Of a DNA stretch of 64,000 bases, positions 25,124-34,540 are shown one piece after another. Position 1 is the stretch's first letter; each line of letters opens with the position of its first letter. A model generated the notes under the pieces. The model did not search any database. It was not told where the DNA came from and worked only from the letters and a program-made list of their open reading frames with translations. Both the position numbers and the translations under genes were made by a program. The DNA lies in the NCBI GenBank assembly GCA_029778535.1, contig JAKOQB010000057.1:1-64000 (forward strand), in the 5' to 3' direction. Source of the stretch: Pseudomonadota bacterium (GTDB taxonomy: Bacteria > Pseudomonadota > Gammaproteobacteria > Burkholderiales > Burkholderiaceae_F).

Positions 25124-25136
25124 AGCCAGCAAGCTC

Positions 25137-26219
25137 TCACTGCGGAAACACGACTGTACTCGCGGCCGGCCACAACGCCATCGCAGGAGCACCGGCAGGC
25201 GGGATCCCCGCGGCCTGCGCAATCGGCACCGTAGCCACCAGTTCGCCGGCCGGGCTCTTCAGCCGCACGCGCACATGGCCGCCGAGGAAGATCGTTTCCT
25301 CGACCTGGCCGGCCAGCGTGTTGGTGCCGGGCGGCGCGTCAGCGGGCGCGCTGACCGCGATGCGCTCGGGCCGCACCGACACGGTGGCCCGCGTGCGCTG
25401 CCCGCACGTTGCAATCGCGCGGCCATGCAGCCGCACGCCGCCGGCGACCTCGGCCACGCAAGTGCCGTCGCCGTTGGCCTCGACCACCTCGCCCGCGAGC
25501 CGGTTGTTCTCGCCGATGAACGAGGCGACGAACAGATTCGCCGGCAGCTCGTAGATCGTCTGCGGATCGGCGATCTGCTGGATCCGGCCCTGGTGGAACA
25601 CGGCGATGCGGTCCGACATCGTCAGCGCCTCGGACTGGTCGTGCGTGACGTACACCATCGTGATGCCGAGCCGCTCGTGCAGGCCGCGCAGCTCGAGCTG
25701 CATCTCCTCGCGCAACTGCTTGTCGAGCGCGCCGAGCGGCTCGTCCATCAGGATCAGCTGCGGCTCGAACACCAGAGCGCGCGCCACCGCGACGCGCTGC
25801 TGCTGCCCGCCCGACAGCTGCCCCGGCATCCGCCGCGCCATGCCGGGCAGCCGCACCATGTCGAGCGCGCGCTGCACGCGCGCGGCGGCGTCGGCCTTGC
25901 CGATCCCGCGCACGGTCAGCGGAAACGCGAGGTTCTCGCCCACCGTCATGTGCGGGAACAGCGCGTAGTTCTGGAACACCATGCCGAAGTTGCGCTTGTA
26001 CGGCGGCAGGGAGTCGATCGGCTTGCCCTTGAGCCGGATGCGTCCCGCGGTCGGCCGCTCGAAGCCGGCCAGCATCATCAGCGTGGTCGTCTTGCCCGAG
26101 CCGCTCGGCCCCAGCAGCGACAGGAACTCGCCCTCGGCGATCGACAGATGAAGCTGATCGACGACGTTGGTCGCGCCGTCGTACGTCTTGCACACGCCGT
26201 CGAATTCGACGAACGCCAT
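25137..26219 (-). CDS. ABC transporter ATP-binding protein, PotA-like
   Basis: This 360-residue ATPase drives the polyamine-type importer. Walker A is LLGPSGSGKTTTLMML, the Q-loop is in VFQNYALFPHMTV, the signature is LSGGQQQRVAVARAL, Walker B is LILMDEPLGALD, and the switch is VTHDQ. A C-terminal TOBE-like domain (from about 240; SFIGENNRLAG, TVSVRPERIAV) fits the CUT/PotA group. The start ATG 26219 is 2 bp after the stop of the SDR gene, so the two are translationally close. All catalytic residues are present. Downstream lies a palindromic element, then the binding-protein gene. Confidence 0.93.
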   Translation of the reverse strand: MAFVEFDGVCKTYDGATNVVDQLHLSIAEGEFLSLLGPSGSGKTTTLMMLAGFERPTAGRIRLKGKPIDSLPPYKRNFGMVFQNYALFPHMTVGENLAFPLTVRGIGKADAAARVQRALDMVRLPGMARRMPGQLSGGQQQRVAVARALVFEPQLILMDEPLGALDKQLREEMQLELRGLHERLGITMVYVTHDQSEALTMSDRIAVFHQGRIQQIADPQTIYELPANLFVASFIGENNRLAGEVVEANGDGTCVAEVAGGVRLHGRAIATCGQRTRATVSVRPERIAVSAPADAPPGTNTLAGQVEETIFLGGHVRVRLKSPAGELVATVPIAQAAGIPPAGAPAMALWPAASTVVFPQ

Positions 26220-26221
26220 CG

Positions 26222-26959
26222 TCACACCTGCTGCCCGCCGTCGATGTGGATCTCGGCGCCGTTGATATAGGACGCGCCGCCGGTGCACAGGAAGTAGATG
26301 GTCGAGGCGACCTCCTCCGGCTTGCCGAGCCGATGCAGCGGGATCTGCTCGCGCACGATCGCGTCGGTGCCCGGCGACAGGATCGAGGTGTCGATCTCGC
26401 CCGGCGCGATCGCGTTGGCACGGATGCCGTGCGGCCCGAATTCGTGCGCCAGCTCGCGCGTCAGCGCGGCGAGCGCCGCCTTCGAGGTCGCGTACGCGAC
26501 ACCGGCGAACGGGTGCACGCGGCTGCCGGCGATCGAGGTCACGTTGACGATCGTCGCCGCGCCCGCGCGCAACTCGTCGAAGAGCCCGCGCGCCAGCAAC
26601 GCCACCGAGAACAGGTTGACGTGGAACACCTTCATCCACGTCTCGTAGTCGGTGTCGAGCGCGCCGAGCCGCCTGCCATCCGGCCTCTTGGGCGAGATGC
26701 CGGCGTTGTTGACCAGCGCCTCGATGCGGCCGCCCTTCAGCCGCGCGCGGATGTCGGCGACGCCGCGCGCGACATCGGCGACATCCGACAGGTCCATCCG
26801 GAGGTGGGACTCCTCGCCTTCGGCCCACGGGCAACCGGGCGTCCACGGCCGGCGCGACACGGTCAGCACGCGCCAGCCCGCGGCGGTGAAAGGCTTGACG
26901 GTGGCGTGGCCGATGCCGCGGCTGGCGCCGGTCAGCACGAGCGTTCTGCGATCGGGCAT
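26222..26959 (-). CDS. Short-chain dehydrogenase/reductase (SDR)
   Basis: This 245-residue classical SDR has the nucleotide motif TGASRGIGHATV, LVNNAGISP, catalytic Ser in VTSIAGSRVHP, and YATSK (Tyr-x-x-x-Lys). The C-terminus reads ASYINGAEIHIDGGQQV. The residue after the strand-2 end (VSRR) favours NADPH. The reaction is probably oxidoreduction of a hydroxyl or carbonyl group. It sits 3 bp after the class III aminotransferase and 2 bp before the ATPase gene. It could act on the semialdehyde or keto product of that aminotransferase, which is inference from position. Confidence 0.9.
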   Translation of the reverse strand: MPDRRTLVLTGASRGIGHATVKPFTAAGWRVLTVSRRPWTPGCPWAEGEESHLRMDLSDVADVARGVADIRARLKGGRIEALVNNAGISPKRPDGRRLGALDTDYETWMKVFHVNLFSVALLARGLFDELRAGAATIVNVTSIAGSRVHPFAGVAYATSKAALAALTRELAHEFGPHGIRANAIAPGEIDTSILSPGTDAIVREQIPLHRLGKPEEVASTIYFLCTGGASYINGAEIHIDGGQQV

Positions 26960-26962
26960 GGG

Positions 26963-28324
26963 TCAGGCGAACCGGCGCACGTGAACTTCGGTGTCGCGCA
27001 GCGCGCGCGTGAAGCGCGCCAGCATCTCGTCGATCTCGTGCGGCTCGATCGACAACGGCGGGCACAGCGCGACCGCTTCGCCGAGCGGCCGCACCACGAG
27101 TCCGTGCGCGTGCGCGCGTTCGGCGAAGTAGCCGGCCGCGGCGGCGGCGGGTGGGAACGATTCCTTCGTCTGCTTGTTCTTCACCAGTTCCATCGCCGCG
27201 ATCAGGCCGACGCCGCGCACCTCGCCGACGATCGGGCTGCCCGCGAGCGCCCGCAGCCCGTCGAGAAAGCGCGGCGCGAGCGCGCGCACGCGCGCGCCGA
27301 TGTCGATCTCGCGGTAGACCTTCATCGCCTCGATCGCCACCGCAGCGCCGAGCGGATGCGACGAATAGGTGTAGCCGTGGCCGAAGGTGCCGATCTTCGC
27401 CGACTGGTCGGCCATCGGCTCGTACATCTTCTGCGAGATCATCGTCGCGGAGAACGGCACGTAGCCGCCGGTGAGCGCCTTGGCGCAGGTGACGATGTCG
27501 GGATCGATGTCGTAAGTGAGGCTCCCCCACATCTGGCCGGTGCGGCCGAAGCCGCAGATCACCTCGTCGGCGATCAGCAGGATGTCGTGCTGTTTCAGGA
27601 TCGGCTGGATCAGGTCGAAGTAACCCGCCGGCGGCGGGATCACGCCGCCCGCGCCCATCACCGGCTCGGCGATGAACGCAGCGATCGTGTCGGGCCCCTC
27701 CTGGTCGATCAGCTTCTCCAGGTTGCGCGCCAGCCGCGCGGCGAACGATTCCTCGCTCTCGCCGACCTGCGCGAAGCGGTAGTGGTGCGGGCAGTCCGTG
27801 TGCAGCACGCCCGGCCCCGGCAGGTCGAAGCCGGCATGCAGGTGCGGAAGTCCCGTGAGGCTGGCGGCGGCGATGCTGACGCCGTGATAGCCCTTGGTGC
27901 GGGCGATGATCTTCTTCTTGTTCGGCCGGCCGAGCGCGTTGTTGTAGTAGCGCACCAGCTTGATCGCGGTGTCGTTGGCGTCCGAGCCGCTGGTGCCGAA
28001 GAACACGCGCGCCATCTTCCCGGGTGCGAGCGCCAGCAGGTCGCGCGCGCACTCGACCGCGACGTCCGACGTCTTGTGCGCGAAGCCGTGGTAGTACGGG
28101 AGCCGGTTCAGTTGGCGCGTGGCGGCTTCGATCAGCCGCTCGTTGGAGAAGCCGAGCGACGCGCACCACAGCCCGGCCATGCCCTCGATGTATTCCCTGC
28201 CGTCGATGTCGTAGACGTGGATGCCGCGGCCGCGCGCCATGATGATCGGGCCGCGCTCCTCGTGCTTGCGCAGGTTGGTGTACGGGTGCAGCGATTGCTG
28301 CTTGTCGAGTTCGGCGAGGTTCAT
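26963..28324 (-). CDS. Class III PLP-dependent aminotransferase
   Basis: This 453-residue aminotransferase of the omega/beta-alanine/putrescine-pyruvate type has the PLP-binding pair GTSGSDANDTAIK, PLP ring contact AAFIAEPVMGAGG, acidic contact LIADEVICGFGRTG and the Schiff-base lysine in CAKALTGGYVP (about residue 281). HGYTYSSHPLGAAVA also matches class III enzymes. It moves an amino group from a terminal amine or beta-amino acid, usually to pyruvate. It is co-transcribed with an SDR and a polyamine-type importer, consistent with use of an imported amine. The start follows GGGAGACAGTGCA. A palindromic element separates it from the amidase gene upstream. Confidence 0.92.
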   Translation of the reverse strand: MNLAELDKQQSLHPYTNLRKHEERGPIIMARGRGIHVYDIDGREYIEGMAGLWCASLGFSNERLIEAATRQLNRLPYYHGFAHKTSDVAVECARDLLALAPGKMARVFFGTSGSDANDTAIKLVRYYNNALGRPNKKKIIARTKGYHGVSIAAASLTGLPHLHAGFDLPGPGVLHTDCPHHYRFAQVGESEESFAARLARNLEKLIDQEGPDTIAAFIAEPVMGAGGVIPPPAGYFDLIQPILKQHDILLIADEVICGFGRTGQMWGSLTYDIDPDIVTCAKALTGGYVPFSATMISQKMYEPMADQSAKIGTFGHGYTYSSHPLGAAVAIEAMKVYREIDIGARVRALAPRFLDGLRALAGSPIVGEVRGVGLIAAMELVKNKQTKESFPPAAAAAGYFAERAHAHGLVVRPLGEAVALCPPLSIEPHEIDEMLARFTRALRDTEVHVRRFA

Positions 28325-28343
28325 TGCACTGTCTCCCGTGCTT

Positions 28344-28415
28344 CGTCGCCCCGGCGCAGGCCGGAGCCTGATTGCGATCGCCGGCAAATCGGGTCCCGGC
28401 TTCCGCCGCGACGAC
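28344..28415. repeat. Palindromic repeat element (CGTCGCCCCGG type)
   Basis: CGTCGCCCCGGCGCAGGCCGG and GGTCCCGGCTTCCGCCGCG are imperfect inverted arms around an AT-richer centre. It belongs to the same family as the elements at 34541 and 35593 and lies between the aminotransferase and amidase genes. Confidence 0.7.
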
Positions 28416-28439
28416 GCGCGCGCAAGCGATCAACGTTCA

Positions 28440-29810
28440 TCACGCAGAGAATTCCGTCAAGTCCGGCGTGCGCCGATGCCAGTCGGTCACGTGCTGGAAC
28501 GCGCGGCCGATGCGCAGCAGCGTGGCTTCATCGAACGGCCTGCCGAGCAGTTGCACGCCGACCGGCAGCCCATTGTCCGAGAATCCGGCCGGCAGCGCGA
28601 GCCCGCACGCATCGAGGAAGTTGCCGGCGCGGGTGAAGCTCGCCAGCGGCGCGACCGTTTCGTCGACCGCGTCGACCGGACAGGCCGCGATCGGCACCGC
28701 GGGCGTCAGCAGCGCGTCGGTGTCGCGCATCCACTCGCGCCACCGTGCGCAGGCTTTGCTTCGGTACGCGAGCGCGTCGATGTAGTCGGCGGCGCCGACC
28801 GCCTTGCCGCCGAGCACGCGCGCGCGCACGCCGGGGCCGATCGGCAGCTTCTCGTGCTCGATATACGCGCGGTGCACCGCGTACGCCTCGGCCGCGGTCA
28901 GCCGGCCATTGCGGCGCGACAGCTCGCCGAAGTCGAACGGGAAGCGCCGTTCGGCCACGCGCGCGCCGAGCGCGCGCAGCGTCTGCGCCGCAGCCTGCAG
29001 CGCGGCGCTTACGGCGGGTTCGACCGCGATCGGGTACTGATCCTCGGGGATCAGCGCGATGCGCACGCCGCTGATGTCCGCCGCCGGGGCCGCAACTGCG
29101 GGCGCGCGTGCATCGGTCATCGCGGCCGTCAGCAGCGCGGCGTCTTCGACGCTGCGGGCCATCGGTCCGATCGTATCGAGCGTGGTCGACAGCGGGAACG
29201 CCCCCTGCGTGCTGATCAACCCGACGGTGGTCTTCAGCCCGGTGATGCCGTTCAGTGCCGCGGGGATGCGCACCGAGCCGCCGGTGTCGGAGCCGATCGC
29301 CGCCGGCGCCAGCCCCGCCGCGACCGCGACGCCAGAGCCGCTCGACGAACCGCCGGGAACTCGGTGCGTTGCGAGATCCCACGGATTCCAAGGCGTGCCG
29401 AGATGCGGATTGGTGCCCCAGGTGCCGAACGCGAATTCGACCATCTGCGTCTTGCCGAGCGGCACCATGCCGGCCGCGAGCAGCCGCTCGACCACGGGCG
29501 CAGTGATCGTGCTGCGGCGGTCGCGCCACGGCGCCGAGCCGACCGTCGTCACGCGGCCCTCGATCTGCAGCAGGTCCTTCAGCGCGATCGGCACGCCGTC
29601 GAGCGGGCCCAGCGTCAGTCCGCTGGCGCGGCGCTCGTCGCAGGCGCGCGCGTGGCGGCGCGCGATCTCGTCGTCGACCGCGACGAACGCGTTGAGCTTC
29701 GCGTTCGCGCGCGCGATCCGTGCGAGATACAGCTCCGCGAGTTCGAGCGCGCTCACCTCGCGCCGCGCCAGCGCGGCTGAAAGCTCGGTCAGGGTCGAGA
29801 ACGGATTCAT
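28440..29810 (-). CDS. Amidase-signature-family amidase
   Basis: This 456-residue amidohydrolase has the Ser-cisSer-Lys triad: K78 in GVPIALKDL, the serines of VPGGSSSGSG at about 155-157, and S179 in GSDTGGSVRIP. The length is normal for bacterial amidases such as those hydrolysing aryl, peptide or carbamoyl amides. It is unlike GatA in context, with no gatB/gatC nearby. It is the third gene of the minus-strand arm after the D-aminoacylase and the M81 protein, so it probably hydrolyses an amide in the same substrate series. Cytoplasmic. The amide it cleaves is not known. Confidence 0.9.
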   Translation of the reverse strand: MNPFSTLTELSAALARREVSALELAELYLARIARANAKLNAFVAVDDEIARRHARACDERRASGLTLGPLDGVPIALKDLLQIEGRVTTVGSAPWRDRRSTITAPVVERLLAAGMVPLGKTQMVEFAFGTWGTNPHLGTPWNPWDLATHRVPGGSSSGSGVAVAAGLAPAAIGSDTGGSVRIPAALNGITGLKTTVGLISTQGAFPLSTTLDTIGPMARSVEDAALLTAAMTDARAPAVAAPAADISGVRIALIPEDQYPIAVEPAVSAALQAAAQTLRALGARVAERRFPFDFGELSRRNGRLTAAEAYAVHRAYIEHEKLPIGPGVRARVLGGKAVGAADYIDALAYRSKACARWREWMRDTDALLTPAVPIAACPVDAVDETVAPLASFTRAGNFLDACGLALPAGFSDNGLPVGVQLLGRPFDEATLLRIGRAFQHVTDWHRRTPDLTEFSA

Positions 29811-29824
29811 GGTCGGAGCTTCGC

Positions 29825-29920
29825 CGTCATTCCCGCGGAAGCGGGAATCCAGCGTCTTCGTTGCACCGGCTGGATGCCTGCGGGAGCCTGCCTACCACTG
29901 CGATCGGGGGCGGGCATGAC
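29825..29920. repeat. Degenerate palindromic repeat (ATTCCCGC type)
   Basis: CGTCATTCCCGCGGAAGCGGGA...ATCCAGCG is one well-kept arm pair; a second, worn copy (GGCTGGATGCCTGCGGG ... CGGGCATGAC) extends to 29920. It lies in the 117-bp gap between the M81 peptidase and amidase genes and matches the element at 25052. Confidence 0.6.
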
Positions 29921-29927
29921 ACCTCCA

Positions 29928-31415
29928 TCAAGGCCATTGCGTCAACGGATCGAGCGGATAGATCGGCCGCCGCACGTGCCGGAACTTGAACAGCGAATAG
30001 TCCGAGCTGCACACGCCACGGCTGTCGCATTCGACCAGTCCGCTCGAAATCGGCACGAAGCTCGGCCGGCAGTACATGCGCGACTTCAGGATCAGGTAGT
30101 CGAAACTTCGCGGATCGACGCCGGCGCTCTCGAACACGCCCAGGTCGAGCGGCTCCATCGGCCGCTCGGTGACGACGATTGTGAAGGCGTCGGCCTCGAG
30201 CACGGCGGTGCGGCCCATGGCCCAGGTCTCGCCGGTGTAGATCGGGCCGGTGATGCGGAAGCGGCCGTCGGTGAGCGCGCGCACGCGCGCGTCGATCACG
30301 AAGCGTGGTCGCGGGTCGGTTCCGAGTCCAAGGGGGCGCACGTTGCCGACCGGCATCTTCACGCGGTCGCCCACGCCCGCGGTCGCAGCGATCGCGACCG
30401 CGACCGGATCGCAGGTCGGACCCACGCCGATGTTCGTCATGCCCTGGCGCAGGCAGTCCTCGAGCACGTCGGTGGTGTCGCAGGTGCCGCCGCTCATCAC
30501 GTTGTCGCCGTGGTCGAGCAGCAGCACGGGCCCGTTTGCGCTCTGCTCGCGCAAGGCGCGCGCCTGCGCGACACTGTCCGCGAGCGGCGCGCTGGTGTAG
30601 ACGAAGCCCGCCCGGTCGTCCCATAGCTGTCGTGCGAGTTCGTCGGCGCAGCGCTGCGCCTCCTCGCCTGAGCGGCCGACCGTGACCACGCTCATCCCCG
30701 CGTCGCGGATGTCGGCGAGGGAGAAGCCGGCGAACACGGTCGCGGCGAGCAGCCCGTCCGCTTCCATCTTGCGCGCGCGCTCGACCGCGCGCTGCATCGT
30801 GCCCTCGCCGGTCGCGCTGCGCAGCGTATGCGACAGCAGCGGCGGCTGCGCCCACGCAACGACCGGACGTGGGCCGCCGTCGATCCAGCCGAACAACAGC
30901 CGCGCCGCGTGCGCGCCGGTTTCGTACATGTCGATGTGCGGATAGGTCTTGAAGCCGACGATCACGTCGGCGCAGTCGACCATCGCCTGCGTCAGGTTGC
31001 CGTGCAGGTCGAGCGCGACCGCGAGCGGCGTCTTCGGCGCCACGGCGCGCACGCGGCGCAGCAGTTCGCCCTCGCCGTCCTCGAGCGACTGCGTGACCAT
31101 CGCGCCGTGCAGGTCGAGCAGGATCGCGTCGCAACCGCCGCGCACCGCGTCGACGATGGCGGCGGCAAAGCGTGCGTACGCGGCATCGTCGACGCGTCCG
31201 CTCGGGTTCGCGGCCGCGTTGACCGCCACCGTCAGCCGCGCGCCGCGCGCTTCGGCCGCGTCGATGAAGGCGCCGAGTCCCGTGCGCGTGCCCTTCGCGC
31301 GGTCGTACGCGGCGGCGCCGAACGTCGGGCCGTCGGTGCCGAACGACACGAGCGGTGTCGGCACCGGGGAGAAGGTGTTGGTCTCGTGATTCAGGCGGGC
31401 GGCGACGATCTTCAT
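29928..31415 (-). CDS. M81-family metallopeptidase (MlrC-like)
   Basis: This 495-residue protein belongs to the M81/DUF1485 group, named after microcystinase MlrC. Landmarks are VAARLNHETNTFSPV near the start, LLDLHGAMVTQ, ALDLHGNLT, TYPHIDMYETG, the metal-binding LLLDHGDNVMSGGTCDTT and a DUF1485 C-terminal domain. The conserved His/Asp residues are intact. It is a metal-dependent amidohydrolase acting on small peptides or amides. The ATG overlaps the stop of the D-aminoacylase by 4 bases (ATGA), so the two are translationally coupled. The shared substrate is probably an N-acylated or peptide-like compound. Confidence 0.9.
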   Translation of the reverse strand: MKIVAARLNHETNTFSPVPTPLVSFGTDGPTFGAAAYDRAKGTRTGLGAFIDAAEARGARLTVAVNAAANPSGRVDDAAYARFAAAIVDAVRGGCDAILLDLHGAMVTQSLEDGEGELLRRVRAVAPKTPLAVALDLHGNLTQAMVDCADVIVGFKTYPHIDMYETGAHAARLLFGWIDGGPRPVVAWAQPPLLSHTLRSATGEGTMQRAVERARKMEADGLLAATVFAGFSLADIRDAGMSVVTVGRSGEEAQRCADELARQLWDDRAGFVYTSAPLADSVAQARALREQSANGPVLLLDHGDNVMSGGTCDTTDVLEDCLRQGMTNIGVGPTCDPVAVAIAATAGVGDRVKMPVGNVRPLGLGTDPRPRFVIDARVRALTDGRFRITGPIYTGETWAMGRTAVLEADAFTIVVTERPMEPLDLGVFESAGVDPRSFDYLILKSRMYCRPSFVPISSGLVECDSRGVCSSDYSLFKFRHVRRPIYPLDPLTQWP

Positions 31416-32842
31416 CGGCCGCGCCTCAGCACCTGGCCGGCCCGCGCGCCCGTTGCGCGCCCCTCGTGCCACGCGAGCGTGCCGTTCACGTACACCGACA
31501 CGACGCCGGCGGCCGGCTGCTTCGGATGCGCGAAGGTCGCTGCGTCGGCGATCTTCTGCGGATCGAACACGACCAGATCGGCATGACAGCCCGGCGCGAT
31601 CAGGCCACGCTGCGCAAAGCCGAAGCGCGCCGCCGGCAGCCCGGTCATCTTGTGCACCGCCTGCTCCAGCGAGAACAGCCCGCGCTCGCGCGTGTAATGG
31701 CCGAGCACGCGCGGGAACGCGCCCCACAGCCGCGGATGCGGAAATTCGTCGTGCGGCAGGCCGTCGGAGCCGATCATCGTTTCCGGGTACGCGAGGATGC
31801 GCTCGACGTCCGCCTCGTCCATCGAGAAGTAGATCGCGCCGGCCGGCTGCAGTTGCTCGATCAGCGCGTCGATTCCGATGCCCTGCTCGGCCGCCAGCTC
31901 GTCGAGATAGCGCCCCGCCGCGCGCGGCTGCGACCTCGACCACGCGATCAGCACGCGCTGCGCCTGCTTTGCCGCGTCGGCCCGCAGCACCGTCGACGAC
32001 GCGGTGTACGGATAGCAGTCGAGGCAGACGTCGCGCGTCGCGCGCGCTTCGTCGAGCAAGGCGAGCGTCTCGCGCGAGCGGCCGAAGTTGGCGCGCCCGA
32101 TCACCTTGTGGTGCGACAGCACTTGCCGCACGCCGAGCGCGGAGGCGATCGTCATCGCCTCGGTCATCGACTCGAGCACGCGCGCGCCCTCGTCGCGGAT
32201 GTGCGACGCGATCAGCGCCGATGTCCCGCGCAGCGGCTCGCACACGCGCTTGATCTCGTCGGCGCTGGCCGCGCTGGCCGGCGCGTAGTAGGTGCCGGTC
32301 GACACGCCGATCGCGCCTGCGGCGAGCGCCTCGGCGACGTGCGCCTGCATTGCTGCGATCTGCGCATCGTTCGCGGGCCGGTCGAGGTCGCGCATCGTCA
32401 CCGCGCGCAGCGTGGTGTGGCCGACCAGCGCCGCGCAATTGATCGCGGGCGGCTGCGCGTCGAGCGCGGCGAAGTAGGCGGCAAAGGAATCGAAGCGCTG
32501 GCCGCCGTCGGCGACGAGGTTCAGCGGCGGCACCGCTACGTAGTTGCCGAGGGGCGCGAGGCTGATGCCGCAGTTGCCGACCACGACGGTGGTCACGCCC
32601 TGGCTCGCCTTCGGTGCCATCGACGGATCCGCCAGCAGCAGGCGGTCGTCGTGCGTGTGCACGTCGATGAAGCCGGGCGCGAGCGCGAGTCCGTCGAGAT
32701 CCAGCGCCTTGGTCGCGGAGGCGCGCGCCAGCTCGCCGACCGCGGCGATCCGGTCGCCCTGCACGGCGACGGCGCCGCGTCGGCGCGGCGCGCCGCTGCC
32801 GTCGAAGATCGTCGCGCCACGCAACAACAGATCGAAGCTCAT
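31412..32842 (-). CDS. D-aminoacylase (N-acyl-D-amino-acid deacylase)
   Basis: This 476-residue enzyme of the amidohydrolase superfamily releases a free D-amino acid from its N-acyl form. The metal site is visible as APGFIDVHTHDD (HxH). VVVGNCG supplies the bridging Cys seen in D-aminoacylase. HIRDEG and VLSHHKVIGR follow with histidine ligands and the lysine, and IGSDGLPHDE carries the catalytic aspartate. The start ATG 32842 is the first gene of the minus-strand arm, close to the divergent control region. Its end overlaps the M81 gene by 4 bases. Cytoplasmic. Residue match to N-acyl-D-amino acid deacylases is good. Confidence 0.92.
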   Translation of the reverse strand: MSFDLLLRGATIFDGSGAPRRRGAVAVQGDRIAAVGELARASATKALDLDGLALAPGFIDVHTHDDRLLLADPSMAPKASQGVTTVVVGNCGISLAPLGNYVAVPPLNLVADGGQRFDSFAAYFAALDAQPPAINCAALVGHTTLRAVTMRDLDRPANDAQIAAMQAHVAEALAAGAIGVSTGTYYAPASAASADEIKRVCEPLRGTSALIASHIRDEGARVLESMTEAMTIASALGVRQVLSHHKVIGRANFGRSRETLALLDEARATRDVCLDCYPYTASSTVLRADAAKQAQRVLIAWSRSQPRAAGRYLDELAAEQGIGIDALIEQLQPAGAIYFSMDEADVERILAYPETMIGSDGLPHDEFPHPRLWGAFPRVLGHYTRERGLFSLEQAVHKMTGLPAARFGFAQRGLIAPGCHADLVVFDPQKIADAATFAHPKQPAAGVVSVYVNGTLAWHEGRATGARAGQVLRRGR

Positions 32843-32939
32843 CGTCTTTTCGAACCGGGTCCGAAGCGTGTAGTCTGTCCGCCCGCGGCCGCGGATGCAA
32901 TTCAGCCGCAGAGACACAGAACCGTCGAGGAGACAATTG
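32843..32939. promoter_or_regulatory. Divergent promoter region of the catabolic island
   Basis: Only 97 bp separate the D-aminoacylase start (minus) from the peptide-binding-protein start (plus), so both arms are probably controlled from here. I do not see a clear -35/-10 pair or operator. CGAGGAGACAATTG before the ATG at 32940 is a good ribosome site, whereas the minus side has a weak one (GAAAAGACG). Confidence 0.55.
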
Positions 32940-34532
32940 ATGGGAATCCCGATCCGCACCTGGCGGCGCGTCGCCGCCGGTCTTGCGTTCGCCGTCGGCG
33001 TGGCGGCCAGCGGCGCGGCCTTCGCGCAGGGCAAGGTCCTGAAGTTCATCCCCGAGGCGGATCTGCGCAGCCTCGACCCGATCTGGACCACCGCGTACAT
33101 CACGCGCAACCACGGCTACATGGTGTACGACGTGCTGTTCGCGACCGACGCGAACTTCCACATCCAGCCGCAGATGGTCGACAAGTGGGAGGCGAGCAAG
33201 GACGGCCTGACTTACACGTTCACGCTGCGCGACGGGCTGAAGTTCCACGACGGGCAGCCGGTGCGTTCGGCCGACTGCATCGCGTCGATCGAGCGCTGGG
33301 CCAAGCGCGACGTGTTCGGGCAGAAGCTGGCGGAGATGACCGAAGCGTGGAGCGCGGTCAACGACAAGACGTTCCGGCTGAAACTGAAGAAGCCGTTCCC
33401 GTACGTGCTCGACGCGCTCGGCAAGCCGTCGAGCAACGTGCCGTTCATCATGCCGGAGCGGATCGCCAAGACCGACGCGTTCACGCAGATCACCGACCCG
33501 ACCGGCTCCGGCCCGTTCAGGATGCTGAAGGACCAGTGGGTCCCGGGCAGCAAGGTCGTGTACGTGAAGAACACCGACTACGTGCCGCGCAAGGAGCCGC
33601 CGTCGTGGGGCGCCGGCGGCAAGGTGGTCAAGGTCGACCGCGTCGAGTGGATCTACATCCCGGACTCCGCCACCGCTGCGGCGGCGCTGAACAACGGCGA
33701 GGTCGATTGGTGGCAGCAATTGCCGCCCGACCTGATCCCGGTGGTCGCGAAGAACAAGGACATCAAGGTCGACAACACCGACCCGCTCGGCTCGATCGGG
33801 CTGCTGCGTTTCAATCACCTGCAGCCGCCCTTCAACAACGTGAAGATGCGGCAGGCGGTGCTCGCGGTCGTCGACCAGAAGGACTACGCGATCGCGATCG
33901 CCGGCGACCCGAAGAACGGCAAGCCGTGCCCGTCGTTCTTCACCTGCGGCACGCCGCTGGCGAGCAGTGCCGGTTCGGAGGCGCTGACCGGCAAGCGCGA
34001 CCTTGAGAAAGCAAAAGCGCTGGTGAAGGAAGCCGGCTACAAGGGCGAAAAGATCATTCTGATGACGGCGACCGACCAGCCGATCGTGCACTCGCAGGCG
34101 CTGGTCACGCAGGAACTGCTGCGCAAGATCGGGCTGAACGTCGAGCTTGCGGCGATGGACTGGGGCACGCTGATCACGCGTCGCTCGTCAAAGGAGCCGG
34201 TCGACAAGGGCGGCTGGAGCATCTTTCACACCTGGTTCGTCGGCCCGGACATCACGTCGCCGGCGCTGAACTCGCCGCTGCGCGGCGCGGGCGAGAAGTC
34301 GTGGTTCGGCTGGCCGACCGACGCGAAGCTGGAGGAACTGCGCGACGCGTGGTTCGCGGCGCCGACGCCGGCCGACCAGAAGAAGATCGCGGAGGAAATG
34401 CAGAAGCGCGCGTTCGAGACCGTGCCGTACATCCCGACCGCGCAGTTCATTATCCCGACCGCGTATCGCACCAACCTGTCCGGCGTGATCGTGTCGCCGG
34501 TGACGTTCATCTGGAACGTGGAGAAGAAGTAG
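32940..34532 (+). CDS. Periplasmic peptide/dipeptide-type substrate-binding protein
   Basis: This 530-residue solute-binding protein of ABC family 5 (SBP_bac_5, DppA/OppA type) has a signal peptide (VAAGLAFAVGVAASGAAFA) and the mature start KVLKFIPEADLRSLDPIW. Family stretches include YMVYDVLFATD, YTFTLRDGLKFHDGQPV, NDPTGSGPFRM-like DPTGSGPFRMLKDQW and LNNGEVDWWQQLPPDLI. Two Trp residues in that last stretch may line the pocket. It feeds the DppB/C/D/F-like importer encoded next. A palindromic repeat lies 8 bp after its stop, which could stabilise the binding-protein message relative to the permeases. Confidence 0.93.
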   Translation: MGIPIRTWRRVAAGLAFAVGVAASGAAFAQGKVLKFIPEADLRSLDPIWTTAYITRNHGYMVYDVLFATDANFHIQPQMVDKWEASKDGLTYTFTLRDGLKFHDGQPVRSADCIASIERWAKRDVFGQKLAEMTEAWSAVNDKTFRLKLKKPFPYVLDALGKPSSNVPFIMPERIAKTDAFTQITDPTGSGPFRMLKDQWVPGSKVVYVKNTDYVPRKEPPSWGAGGKVVKVDRVEWIYIPDSATAAAALNNGEVDWWQQLPPDLIPVVAKNKDIKVDNTDPLGSIGLLRFNHLQPPFNNVKMRQAVLAVVDQKDYAIAIAGDPKNGKPCPSFFTCGTPLASSAGSEALTGKRDLEKAKALVKEAGYKGEKIILMTATDQPIVHSQALVTQELLRKIGLNVELAAMDWGTLITRRSSKEPVDKGGWSIFHTWFVGPDITSPALNSPLRGAGEKSWFGWPTDAKLEELRDAWFAAPTPADQKKIAEEMQKRAFETVPYIPTAQFIIPTAYRTNLSGVIVSPVTFIWNVEKK

Positions 34533-34540
34533 CTTTGGGC

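Noticed and set aside
29928-31415. Microcystin degradation (mlr) cluster
   Set aside because: Only the M81 (MlrC-like) member is present; no MlrA-type membrane protease or MlrB-type beta-lactamase-like enzyme is encoded nearby.
32940-34091. Minus-strand frame extending the M81 protein far upstream
   Set aside because: The extension runs antisense to the peptide-binding protein and through the D-aminoacylase in another frame; the M81 start at 31415 matches its family.
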